This document shows, piece by piece, positions 34,943 to 43,041 of a stretch of 64,000 bases of DNA. The notes under the pieces were generated by a model. That model saw only the letters and a list, made by a program, of their open reading frames with translations. It had not been told where the DNA came from and made no database searches. This stretch comes from Paraburkholderia haematera (GTDB taxonomy: Bacteria > Pseudomonadota > Gammaproteobacteria > Burkholderiales > Burkholderiaceae): assembly GCF_905220975.1 (NCBI RefSeq), contig NZ_CAJNBK010000002.1, positions 558,001 through 622,000 on the forward strand. Direction: 5' to 3'. Numbering within the stretch: position 1 is the stretch's first letter; each line of letters starts with the position of its first letter. Both the position numbers and the translations under genes were made by a program.

Positions 34943-35959
34943 ATGAACGCCAGCCTTCAATTCGACATCGAAAGTCTCACGCGGTATCTGACGGCGCACG
35001 TGCCCGGGTTTCAAGGGCCGATGTCCGTCGGGAAGTTTCCCGGCGGACAATCCAACCCGACGTTTCTTCTGAAGGCGCAAAGCGGCCGCTACGTGTTGAG
35101 GCGTCAACCGCCCGGCGCACTGCTCAAGTCCGCACATGCCGTTGATCGCGAGTTTCGCGTGCTGTCGGCGCTCGGCCAAACTCCGGTTCCTGTGGCCCGT
35201 GCCTATCACCTTTGCGAGGATCGCGACGTTATCGGCAGCCTGTTTTACGTCATGAGCTTTGAAGACGGGCGAATCTTCTGGAACCCGGCGCTGCCCGAAG
35301 TCGCTTTGGAGGAGCGCGGCGCCATCTACGACGCAGTGCTCGGCACGATGGCGGCGCTCCACGACGTGGATATCGACGAAGTCGGATTGTCGGACTACGG
35401 CCGCCCGGGCAACTATTTCGCGCGTCAGATCGACGTCTGGACCAAGCAATATCGCGCCGCGCAAACCGATACATTGGAGGCGATGGAGTCGCTGATCGCG
35501 TGGCTGCCCGCGCACTGCCCGGCGGAAGCGGGAAAGCCTACGCTCGTGCACGGCGATTTCCGTATCGACAACCTCATTTTCATGCGCGATGCGCCGCAAG
35601 TCCGCGCGGTGCTCGACTGGGAGCTGTCCACGCTCGGCAATCCACTCGCTGACATCGCGTACTTCTGCATGTGTTTGCGGCTCCCGCCTGGCAGCCACAT
35701 CGCCGGACTCGAGGGCATGGATCGAGCGGCGTTGGGGGTGCCGGACGAGGCGTCGATTGTCAGGCGGTATTGCGAGTTGCGGGGAATTTCCTCGATTGAA
35801 AACTGGAACTTCTACCTGGCGTTCAGCTTCTTCCGGCTTGCAGCTATCGCACAGGGCGTGAAGAAGCGGGCCTTGAGCGGTAACGCGTCGAATGAACAGG
35901 CACGGCAGGTGGGGGAGATGGCCGGGGTGCTTGCGAAGATGGGCATTGATCTGATCTGA
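34943..35959 (+). CDS. APH-fold phosphotransferase, ACAD-associated (LvaA-like)
   Basis: A 338-residue kinase-like protein. 'FPGGQSNPTFLLKAQSGRYVLRRQPPG' carries the ATP-lysine region. The Brenner motif 'LVHGDFRIDNLIF' has the catalytic Asp and Asn, and 'AVLDWELSTLGNPLADIAYF' binds metal. This subgroup is found with acyl-CoA dehydrogenases, as the kinase part of ACAD10/11 and as LvaA of the Pseudomonas putida levulinate pathway, where it phosphorylates a 4-hydroxyacyl-CoA. The next two genes (SDR, ACAD) support such a role; the substrate is an inference. I start at the ATG at 34943 ('MNASLQFDIESLTRYL'). Confidence 0.87.
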   Translation: MNASLQFDIESLTRYLTAHVPGFQGPMSVGKFPGGQSNPTFLLKAQSGRYVLRRQPPGALLKSAHAVDREFRVLSALGQTPVPVARAYHLCEDRDVIGSLFYVMSFEDGRIFWNPALPEVALEERGAIYDAVLGTMAALHDVDIDEVGLSDYGRPGNYFARQIDVWTKQYRAAQTDTLEAMESLIAWLPAHCPAEAGKPTLVHGDFRIDNLIFMRDAPQVRAVLDWELSTLGNPLADIAYFCMCLRLPPGSHIAGLEGMDRAALGVPDEASIVRRYCELRGISSIENWNFYLAFSFFRLAAIAQGVKKRALSGNASNEQARQVGEMAGVLAKMGIDLI

Positions 35960-36001
35960 ACACAGAAAATAAAGCGGAACCTAGACATACTGGAGCTGAT
36001 T

Positions 36002-36766
36002 GTGACTACTAATTTGTTTGATCTGAAAGGAAAGATTGCGCTGGTGACGGGCGCGAGCCGCGGTATTGGTGAGGAGATCGCCAAACTGCTCGCCGAGCAG
36101 GGTGCCCATGTGATCGTGTCAAGCCGCAAGGTGGAAGATTGCGAGGCGGTGGTACGCGAGATCAAGGAAGCGGGCGGGAGCGCTGAAGCGCAACCGTGCC
36201 ATGTCGGGCGTGTCGAGGACATTCTCGCGATCTTCCAGCATATTCGCGCACGGCACGGGCGTCTCGACATCCTCGTCAATAACGCGGCGACCAATCCGTA
36301 TTTTGGCCACATTCTCGATACCGATATCTCGTCCTTCGAAAAGACCGTGGAAGTCAACTTGCGCGGTTACTTCTTCATGTCCGTGGAGGCGGGCAAGTTG
36401 ATGCGGGAGCACGGCGGCGGTGCGATCGTCAACACGGCTTCGGTCAACGCCTTGCAGCCTGGTGACAAGCAGGGCATCTACTCGATCACCAAAGCCGCCG
36501 TTGTCAACATGACGCGGGCATTTGCGAAGGAGTGCGGGCCGTTGGGGATTCGAGTGAATGCGCTGCTCCCCGGTTTGACTAAAACCCGATTCGCCGGGGC
36601 GCTATTTAGCGACGAGGCCATCTACGAAAGCTGGATGTCGAAAATCCCGCTGCGGCGCCACGCGGAACCTCGTGAGATGGCGGGCACCGTGCTTTATCTG
36701 GTGTCCGATGCTGCAAGCTACACCAATGGTGAGTGCATCGTCGTCGACGGTGGACTGACGATCTAG
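36002..36766 (+). CDS. Short-chain dehydrogenase/reductase
   Basis: A 254-residue SDR with 'ALVTGASRGIGEEIAKLLAEQG' (cofactor), 'NNAATNPYFG', the catalytic Ser region 'NTASVNALQPGDKQGIYSITKAAVVNM' (Tyr and Lys visible), and 'ECIVVDGGLTI' at the C-terminus. The start is GTG. It is related to the SDRs next to ACAD/phosphotransferase genes and may oxidise the hydroxyacyl product of that path. It lies 42 bases after the kinase gene and 67 before the acyl-CoA dehydrogenase. Confidence 0.9.
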   Translation: MTTNLFDLKGKIALVTGASRGIGEEIAKLLAEQGAHVIVSSRKVEDCEAVVREIKEAGGSAEAQPCHVGRVEDILAIFQHIRARHGRLDILVNNAATNPYFGHILDTDISSFEKTVEVNLRGYFFMSVEAGKLMREHGGGAIVNTASVNALQPGDKQGIYSITKAAVVNMTRAFAKECGPLGIRVNALLPGLTKTRFAGALFSDEAIYESWMSKIPLRRHAEPREMAGTVLYLVSDAASYTNGECIVVDGGLTI

Positions 36767-36833
36767 GCAAGTGGTCGAAGCGCGGTATTGACCGATGCTT
36801 CGACGACACCAATCACATTATGGAAGAGTGAAA

Positions 36834-38078
36834 ATGGACTTTGCATATAGCCCGAAAGTCGAAGCGCTGTGCACACAGGTGCGTGCGTTCATGGACGCCC
36901 ACATCGTTCCGCGCATCCAGCAATGGCACGAGGAAGTGAGTGCGGGTCAATATCCGGTTTCCTTTATGGAGGACCTGAAGGAGAAGGCGCGTGAAGAGGG
37001 TCTCTGGAACCTGTTCCTGCCGCATCTGCGCGATGACGAGCCCGGCACCCGCCTGACCAATCTCGAGTACGCGCCGCTGGCCGAAATTATGGGGCGGGTG
37101 TCGTGGGCATCGGAGGTGTTCAACTGCAATGCGCCGGACACGGGCAATATGGAACTGCTCCATATGTTCGCCACACCCGCTCAGCGCGAAGCGTGGCTCA
37201 AGCCTCTTCTCGACGGTAAGATCCGCTCGGCGTTTGCAATGACGGAGCCGGCGGTGGCTTCCTCGGACGCCACCAATATCACGACGTCGATTCGACGTGA
37301 CGGCGACGACTATGTCATCGACGGCCGGAAGTGGTTCATCACGAATGCGGCTCACCCGAATTGCAAGCTCTTCATCGTCATGGGCAAAACGGATCCGGAC
37401 GCGCCGAGCCACAGTCAGCAGAGCATGATTCTCGTGCCGCGCGATACACCCGGCGTCAAGGTGATCCGCAATATCACGGTGGTCAATCACGTGGCGCCGG
37501 AAGGTCATTGCGAGATCGAATTCAAAGGCGTGCGCGTACCCCGGTCGAATCTGCTCGGCGAAGAGGGCAGCGGCTTTACGCTCGCACAGGCGCGCCTTGG
37601 GCCAGGACGGATTCACCACTGCATGCGTTCGATCGGCGCCGCGGAACTGGCGCTCGAGTTGATGGTGGAACGGGCCCAGGCACGCACGGCATTTGGAAAG
37701 ACGCTGGCTAAGCAGGGGGTCATCGGCGAATGGATTGCGAAGTCGCGAATCGAAATCGATCAGGCGAGGCTATTCGTTCTCAAGGCCGCGTGGATGATTG
37801 ACAACGTAGGCGCGAAGGAGGCGAAGAAAGAGGTCTCGATGATCAAGGCGCTCGTGCCGAATGTTCATACCGCTGTTTGCGAGCGGGCGATGCAGGTGTT
37901 TGGCGCGATGGGGTTGAGCCCTGACACGCCGTTGGCCGATAGCTGGACGTGGGGCCGTGCGTTGCGGTTCGCCGATGGCCCGGACGAAGTTCACCTGCAG
38001 AGCATTGCACGCATGGAAATCAAGGCGCGGCCCTATGAGCCGGGGCAGGATAGTCCCTACCTGACGGCCTCGGTGTAA
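36834..38078 (+). CDS. Acyl-CoA dehydrogenase, ACAD10/11-like
   Basis: A 414-residue flavoenzyme. The FAD-binding 'SAFAMTEPAVASSDATNITTSI' and 'DGRKWFITNAAHPNCKLFIVMGK' are present, followed by 'GLSPDTPLADSWTWGRALRFADGPDEVHLQ'-type helices, broken here only for length. At the place where medium-chain enzymes keep the catalytic Glu ('YEGTAQ'), this protein has Asp ('FADGPDE'). In this family members work with phosphorylated 4-hydroxyacyl-CoA. I start at the ATG at 36834 ('MDFAYSPKVEAL'). It is the last gene of the kinase/SDR/ACAD set. Confidence 0.9.
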   Translation: MDFAYSPKVEALCTQVRAFMDAHIVPRIQQWHEEVSAGQYPVSFMEDLKEKAREEGLWNLFLPHLRDDEPGTRLTNLEYAPLAEIMGRVSWASEVFNCNAPDTGNMELLHMFATPAQREAWLKPLLDGKIRSAFAMTEPAVASSDATNITTSIRRDGDDYVIDGRKWFITNAAHPNCKLFIVMGKTDPDAPSHSQQSMILVPRDTPGVKVIRNITVVNHVAPEGHCEIEFKGVRVPRSNLLGEEGSGFTLAQARLGPGRIHHCMRSIGAAELALELMVERAQARTAFGKTLAKQGVIGEWIAKSRIEIDQARLFVLKAAWMIDNVGAKEAKKEVSMIKALVPNVHTAVCERAMQVFGAMGLSPDTPLADSWTWGRALRFADGPDEVHLQSIARMEIKARPYEPGQDSPYLTASV

Positions 38079-38100
38079 GGCATAGCGCAGGTTTCGAAGC

Positions 38101-38298
38101 GTGAATGGGGGAGCGGCGACGCTCGATTTCGGCATTGCAGTGCTGGCGGACGAAATCGTCGCCGCCGGGCTGCTGTGTCGAGTGTTGGCGGACTGGCAGG
38201 CGCCACCCGTTCCGGTCTACGCCGTCACCGAGACGCGATTGTTGCCGGCGAAGACGCAACGCTTCATTGAATTCTTGCGAGAGCATCTGGCGAAGTAA
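38101..38298 (+). pseudogene. C-terminal remnant of a LysR regulator gene
   Basis: The 65-codon frame reads 'GAATLDFGIAVLADEIVAAG', then 'LLCRVLADWQAPPVPVYAV', then 'LLPAKTQRFIEFLREHL'. It matches the last strand-helix unit of a LysR effector domain, as in typical 'VPVYAVYPSRR...FIDFL' endings. The helix-turn-helix and the rest of the effector domain are missing, and the sequence to the left belongs to the acyl-CoA dehydrogenase. It is therefore a deletion scar of a former regulator, not a working gene. Confidence 0.7.
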
Positions 38299-38365
38299 CG
38301 CCTATCGCGAGGCACGATGCCTGACGATATCGCGTTGCGCGAATCACTCATTCACGTTTAAACAT

Positions 38366-38387
38366 CACTTCGGATTGTCCCGAAGTG
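38366..38387. promoter_or_regulatory. Inverted repeat operator upstream of the ureohydrolase gene
   Basis: CACTTCGG-ATTGTC-CCGAAGTG is a perfect 8-bp dyad with a 6-base spacer, 159 bases upstream of the ureohydrolase start. Its core TTCGG-N6-CCGAA recurs between the LysR and substrate-binding-protein genes at 40475-40490. It is a likely site of the neighbouring LysR regulator. Confidence 0.6.
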
Positions 38388-38545
38388 TATTTCTTGATTC
38401 CCGCATTTTTCCGTTGAATTTATTTACCTAGACTCCGTTTCAGATGCACCACTCGCTCCCGACAAAGGGCGTTGCTGCAGCAATGGAGACGGCGGCGCCT
38501 TGGCGCCGCACTTATCTACACGAATAAATCAGGACGGAGGCATGC

Positions 38546-39523
38546 ATGTCTGAAAACAGCTACGAAACCGGTCGGCTCAATTTGCCGTTTGTGGGAATCT
38601 GCACGTTCGCGAAATCCCCCTTGTGTCTCGACTGGGACAAGATCGACGCGGACGTCGCGGTCATGGGTGCGCCCTTCGACTGCGGCACCCAGTGGCGGGC
38701 CGGGGCACGCTTTGGTCCGCGTTCGATTCGCGACGCGTCGACGCTGTTCTCGTTCGGCCACGGCGGCGCGTACGACTTCGAAGACGATGTTGTTTATCTG
38801 CCTACGAACGAAGTTCGTATCGTCGATATCGGCGATGCGGACATGGTGCATACCAACACGGAAAAGAGCCACGCGAACATCGAGTACGGCGTGCGCAAGA
38901 TTCTGGCGGCCGGCGCGTTGCCGGTGGTGATGGGCGGCGATCACTCGATCAACATTCCGTGCATCAACGCGTTCGAAGGCCAGGAGCCGTTTCATATCGT
39001 CCACATCGACGCACACCTCGATTTCGTTGACGAGCGCCATGGTGTGCGGCACGGCCACGGCAATCCGCTGCGGCGCGCGGCAGAGAAAAGCGTGGTGACG
39101 GGCATGACGCAGATCGGCATTCGCAACGTGTCGTCGACGGCGCGCGAGGGTTACGCCCAGGCGCGCGAAATGGGCTCCGACATCATTTCGGTGCGCGATC
39201 TCCGGCGCCTCGGCATTCAGGGTGTGCTGGACCGCATTCCGAAGGGCGTGCGCTATTACCTGACCATCGATATCGACGGTTTTGACCCCTCGATCGCCCC
39301 TGGCACGGGCACGCCGAGCCACGGCGGTCTGCTGTACTACGAAGGACTCGAACTGTTCGCGGGTCTGGCCGCGCAAGGCGACGTAATCGGCATCGACCTC
39401 GTTGAAGTCGCGCCCGATTACGACCATTCGGGATCGACTTCGATTCTGGCGGCGCAATTGCTGCTGAACACCATCGGCCGTGTCATGCATCAACGCAAGG
39501 TCAAACGAAACCTTTCCCGCTAA
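38546..39523 (+). CDS. Ureohydrolase (arginase/agmatinase family)
   Basis: A 325-residue enzyme that hydrolyses a guanidino group to urea plus an amine. All Mn ligands are visible: H133 ('GGDHS'), D155-x-H157-x-D159 ('DAHLD') and D242-x-D244 ('DIDGFD'), plus the family ending 'APGTGTPSHGG'. It is clearly different from the agmatinase at the right end of the window, so the substrate is probably not agmatine; 4-guanidinobutyrate, 3-guanidinopropionate or a related acid is plausible. Its stop overlaps the convergent LysR stop (TAA and TAG share bases). It has an upstream dyad operator. Confidence 0.9.
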   Translation: MSENSYETGRLNLPFVGICTFAKSPLCLDWDKIDADVAVMGAPFDCGTQWRAGARFGPRSIRDASTLFSFGHGGAYDFEDDVVYLPTNEVRIVDIGDADMVHTNTEKSHANIEYGVRKILAAGALPVVMGGDHSINIPCINAFEGQEPFHIVHIDAHLDFVDERHGVRHGHGNPLRRAAEKSVVTGMTQIGIRNVSSTAREGYAQAREMGSDIISVRDLRRLGIQGVLDRIPKGVRYYLTIDIDGFDPSIAPGTGTPSHGGLLYYEGLELFAGLAAQGDVIGIDLVEVAPDYDHSGSTSILAAQLLLNTIGRVMHQRKVKRNLSR

Positions 39524-40455
39524 TCCACGTGTTTCTTGCCGCCTCGCGTGGTGTGATTCAACTGCCTGGCTGCTGTGCGCAGCTGATTGCAAAAGGCCTG
39601 TACGACCCGTGCCGATTCCGCCCCCTTGCGCGTGATGATCTGAAAGTCCAGATGAGTCGCGTAGTGCTCGGGATCGATGCGGGTCAACAAACCGCTGTCC
39701 ACCCACGGCCGGGCATAGTGCGGCGGCAGGAAGCCGATGTAGTTGCCCGATAGGATCAGCATGGCCCGGCCTTCAACGTTATCGACGGAGGCCGCGGCTT
39801 CCGGCATGCGCAGCAGCTTCAATTCCTGGCTGCCGAGATAGGCGCGGGCCGCCAGCCGCTGTTTGCTGAGCAGCGAAACCGGAACCCTGCCTTTCGCCCG
39901 TTCGTGTAACGGATGGGTCGACGCACAGTAGAGACCTTGTTCCTCACGATAGAGCGGCAGGTAATCGAGGCCAGGAATGCGCACGGGGAACGGCCCCACC
40001 GCAAGATGCAGGCGGCCGTCCAGCACGTGCTGCTCCATGCTGCCTGGTGTTTCGATCTGCACATGCAGGCGGACTTCCGGCGCCATCTGGCCGAACTCCC
40101 GAATCGCTATCGGCAGAGGCGAATACTGGTCGGTCAACGTCGCCTCGATCATGCCGAAACGCAACACACCGGAAAGCTGATTGCGCAGTGCGCCCGCTTC
40201 CATATGAAACGAGTCTACGGCGCCGAGCAGGCGTTGCGCGGCGGCGTGCAGATTCGCGCCTTCCTCGGTAAGCCGGAAACCGGCGCGTCCGCGTTCACAT
40301 AGCCGCAGTCCGAGCCGCGTCTCCAGTTGCGACATGTATTCGCTGATGCTCGATGCGCCGATGTTGAGAATGGGCTGGGCAGCCGCGAACCCGCCGCATC
40401 GCACGATGGTTTCGAAGATCCGCAATAGCTTGAGATCCGTGTCCTGAACTTGCAT
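39520..40455 (-). CDS. LysR-type regulator (first of two paralogues)
   Basis: A 311-residue LysR regulator. The N-terminus 'MQVQDTDLKLLRIFETIVRCGGFAAAQPILNIGASSISEYMSQLETRLGLRLCERGRAGF' contains the winged helix, and the effector domain follows ('LHVQIETPGSMEQHVLDGRLHLAVGPFPVRIPGLDYLPLY', broken at conserved points). It is convergent with the ureohydrolase and divergent from the substrate-binding-protein gene. A TTCGG-N6-CCGAA dyad lies 20 bases before its start, a common autoregulation position. It is a close paralogue of the LysR gene at 41838-42764. Confidence 0.92.
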   Translation of the reverse strand: MQVQDTDLKLLRIFETIVRCGGFAAAQPILNIGASSISEYMSQLETRLGLRLCERGRAGFRLTEEGANLHAAAQRLLGAVDSFHMEAGALRNQLSGVLRFGMIEATLTDQYSPLPIAIREFGQMAPEVRLHVQIETPGSMEQHVLDGRLHLAVGPFPVRIPGLDYLPLYREEQGLYCASTHPLHERAKGRVPVSLLSKQRLAARAYLGSQELKLLRMPEAAASVDNVEGRAMLILSGNYIGFLPPHYARPWVDSGLLTRIDPEHYATHLDFQIITRKGAESARVVQAFCNQLRTAARQLNHTTRGGKKHVD

Positions 40456-40474
40456 CGTGCCGCCTCGCGCTTAC

Positions 40475-40490
40475 TTCGGGAAATTCCGAA
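40475..40490. promoter_or_regulatory. Operator-like dyad TTCGG-N6-CCGAA
   Basis: The dyad TTCGG-GAAATT-CCGAA lies in the divergent gap, about 20 bases before the LysR start and 200 before the substrate-binding-protein start. It shares core and spacing with the dyad upstream of the ureohydrolase. A role in LysR autoregulation and control of both flanking units is a reasonable inference. Confidence 0.55.
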
Positions 40491-40689
40491 ATGTGTTTCA
40501 TCAATGGTGCATTTTATTGGGGATTTTGGCTACACAGAATTGCTGTCAACCCCACTGTCCGGACATTGGAAGAAGCGTCGCGGCGGGAGGGGCCATGCGA
40601 TATTTTCTGTGCCCACACTGATAAGATTCGCCGCCTTCGGCAACGATACGACGGACCCGGTCCGGCACACCACACGAGGTGAGGAGAGC

Positions 40690-41835
40690 ATGATGAAGAA
40701 GTCATATGCAGGTGCAAGCGGGTTGATAGCGGTTGCTTTGGGCATGATCTCTCTGAGCGCGACGGCCGGCGATCAGGTCGTCAAGATCGGTTTGACGGGA
40801 CCATTGACCGGCCCGCAGGCCGCCATCGGCAAGGACGACGAAAACGGGGTGAGAATGGCGATCGAGCGCCTGAATGCCGAGGGTCTCGTGATCGGCGGCC
40901 AGAAGACGCGCTTTGAACTGGTCTCACAGGATGACGCCGCCGACCCGCGAACCGGCATGACGGTCGCACAAAACCTGGTGGACGCAAACGTCAAGGTTAT
41001 TTTCGGGCCGTTCAACTCCGGCGTCGCGATTCCGATCTCGAACCTCGTGAACGTGTCGGGCATCGTGATGGCGACCGTCGCGTCGAACCCCTCGATCACG
41101 CAGCACGGCTATCCGTTCGTGTTTCGCATTTCCGCGAGCGATACGCAACTTGGCAGCCGGATGGGGGAGTTTGCAGCAAAGCAGCTCAAGGTCAAACGTA
41201 TTGCGGTGATCGACGATCGCACTGCGTACGGGCAGGGCGTTGCCGACGAGTTCGTCAACGCGGCGAAAGCCAACGGCATCGAGATCGTCGATCGTGAATA
41301 TACGACCGACAAGGCAACCGACTTCGTCTCGATCCTCACGCACATCAAGGGTTCGAACGCCGAAGGGATTTTCTACGGCGGCTACTACGCTCAGGCCGGT
41401 GCGCTGCGCAAGCAGATGAAGCGCCTCGCGATGAACGGCTACCTGCTGGGCGGCGACGCGATGTGCAATGCCGAACTGGCGAAACTTGGCGGCGACGCGG
41501 TCGACACGCGCGTGTATTGCCCGCAAGGCGGCCCCGTTCTCGATCAGACACCCGAAGGCCGCCAGTTCAAGGCGGACTACAAGCAACGCTTTCATACCGA
41601 TCCGCTGACCTACAGCGCGGCCTTGTACGATGGCGTGAACATCGTCGCGCAAGCGATGACGAAGGCCAATTCGATCGAACCGGCGCAGTACCGCGCTGCG
41701 CTGGCCAACATCGATTCTCGGGGTGTTTCCGGCCACTACCGGTTCGACAAGAATCGCGATCTCACGGATTCCCCGATCACCATCTATACGTATCGAAACG
41801 GTGAGCCGACGCCGCTTGCGTCCGCGCAACCCTAG
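40690..41835 (+). CDS. ABC transporter substrate-binding protein, branched-chain amino acid type
   Basis: A 381-residue periplasmic binding protein with a signal peptide ('MMKKSYAGASGLIAVALGMISLSATAG'-like opening, cleavage near 'ATA/GD'). The LivK/LivJ type I fold shows as 'VVKIGLTGPLTGPQAAIGKDDENG', 'VIFGPFNSGVAIPISNLVN' and 'KRIAVIDDRTAYGQGVADEF'. No permease or ATPase genes lie beside it, so its ABC partners must be elsewhere. A GAGGAGAG ribosome site precedes the ATG. It sits between two LysR genes, both of which flank catabolic genes. Confidence 0.92.
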   Translation: MMKKSYAGASGLIAVALGMISLSATAGDQVVKIGLTGPLTGPQAAIGKDDENGVRMAIERLNAEGLVIGGQKTRFELVSQDDAADPRTGMTVAQNLVDANVKVIFGPFNSGVAIPISNLVNVSGIVMATVASNPSITQHGYPFVFRISASDTQLGSRMGEFAAKQLKVKRIAVIDDRTAYGQGVADEFVNAAKANGIEIVDREYTTDKATDFVSILTHIKGSNAEGIFYGGYYAQAGALRKQMKRLAMNGYLLGGDAMCNAELAKLGGDAVDTRVYCPQGGPVLDQTPEGRQFKADYKQRFHTDPLTYSAALYDGVNIVAQAMTKANSIEPAQYRAALANIDSRGVSGHYRFDKNRDLTDSPITIYTYRNGEPTPLASAQP

Positions 41836-41837
41836 GC

Positions 41838-42764
41838 CTACGCCGAGCGCGCGGTCTGCGCGACCCTACGGTAGCTTTCCATCAGGTCGACCATGAATAC
41901 CTGAAGGATGGTTGGAGGTACCGCGGTCCGCCGTACGATCGCGCAGAATGGCCACTGCGAGCCGAACTGGTCCGGGCAGATCCGATGCATCTCGCCGCGC
42001 GCGGCCCATCGGGCAGCGTAGTGATCCGGTAAAAATCCGATATACGCGCCCGATAGAATGAGGATAGCCTGCGCCTCGATATTGTCGACGGTTGCTGCGG
42101 CTTTACTGACCTTGAGCATTTGAAGGTCGTGCTGCTGCAGATAGCCTCGCGCTACCACACGGCTGGACGCGATGGCCTGCTCGAGCGCGGTATCGTCGAG
42201 CGCGCTGCCGGCGAGCGGGTGGCTCTTTCCGCAATACAGGCCGTCCGGTTCGTAATAGAGATCGGTGTAGGTCAACCCCGGCACATGAAGCGGGAAATGC
42301 CCGACAGCGATATGCAGCCGGCCATCCAGCACGCGCTCCTCCAACTCCGCAGGCGTGCCGACATAGACATCCAGATGCACGTCGTGCCCCCTCGACACGA
42401 ACGCTTGCAGTGCCTGGGGCAGCGGTGAGGCCGAATCGGTAACCGTGTTGTCGATGATGCCGAGGTACAGCTTTCCCGAGATGTGCTTTTTTAGCGCATC
42501 GGTATCCACACAGAAGCTCTCTACCGCCACCTGCAGCCGCTGCGCCGCTTCGTAAGTCGCCACACCGTGTTCGGTCAGGCGAAATCCGCTCCGCCCGCGC
42601 TCGCAAAGCTTGAGCCCCAGGCGCGTTTCGAGCGTCGTCATCTGCTCGCTGATGGTCGACTGACTGACGTTCAAGGTCGCCTGGGCGGCTGAAAAACCAC
42701 CGCACCGAACCACCGTCATGAACACCCTCAGTAGTTTGAGGTCCACGTCCTGCAGCTGGATCAC
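41838..42764 (-). CDS. LysR-type regulator (second of two paralogues)
   Basis: A 308-residue LysR regulator, starting with GTG ('MIQLQDVDLKLLRVFMTVVRCGGFSAAQATLNVSQSTISEQM'). It is clearly paralogous to the LysR gene at 39520-40455: 'CERGRSGFRLTEHG', 'VLDGRLHIAVGHFPLHVPGLTYTDLYY' and 'AATVDNIEAQAILILSGAYIGFLPDHYAARW' align residue by residue. It ends two bases after the substrate-binding-protein stop (convergent) and is divergent from the aldehyde dehydrogenase. It probably controls the aldehyde dehydrogenase/permease/GMC unit. Confidence 0.92.
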   Translation of the reverse strand: MIQLQDVDLKLLRVFMTVVRCGGFSAAQATLNVSQSTISEQMTTLETRLGLKLCERGRSGFRLTEHGVATYEAAQRLQVAVESFCVDTDALKKHISGKLYLGIIDNTVTDSASPLPQALQAFVSRGHDVHLDVYVGTPAELEERVLDGRLHIAVGHFPLHVPGLTYTDLYYEPDGLYCGKSHPLAGSALDDTALEQAIASSRVVARGYLQQHDLQMLKVSKAAATVDNIEAQAILILSGAYIGFLPDHYAARWAARGEMHRICPDQFGSQWPFCAIVRRTAVPPTILQVFMVDLMESYRRVAQTARSA

Positions 42765-43041
42765 CGTCGTCGCTCCTCTTGCACTGCTTGCTTCGATATT
42801 CCCGATATGAACATCTGATTCACGTGATTTTTACCTCCGCGCATGTCGTCCATAGTCTCTCTAAACACCGCGCTGCCACAAGCCGCGTTTATATCGATGG
42901 ACCCCCGATCGATTGTGAGCAATCGGCTCTCGCGGCAATCCCGCTAGGTCATTGCCAGACGTTGCGGAAGCAGGCGGACACACGTGCATGAAACTCGCCC
43001 ATGAGAGGCCGGGTAGCACTCAATCTATAAGTCAGGAGACA

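Noticed and set aside
38299..38545. Guanidine riboswitch upstream of the ureohydrolase gene
   Set aside because: I could not find the conserved elements of known guanidine riboswitch classes; the only clear structure is the DNA dyad that also occurs at a second promoter, which fits a protein operator better.
42765..43041. Third copy of the TTCGG-N6-CCGAA dyad before the aldehyde dehydrogenase
   Set aside because: The nearest string (TTCGATATTCCCGAT) has the wrong spacing and a mismatch in each arm.
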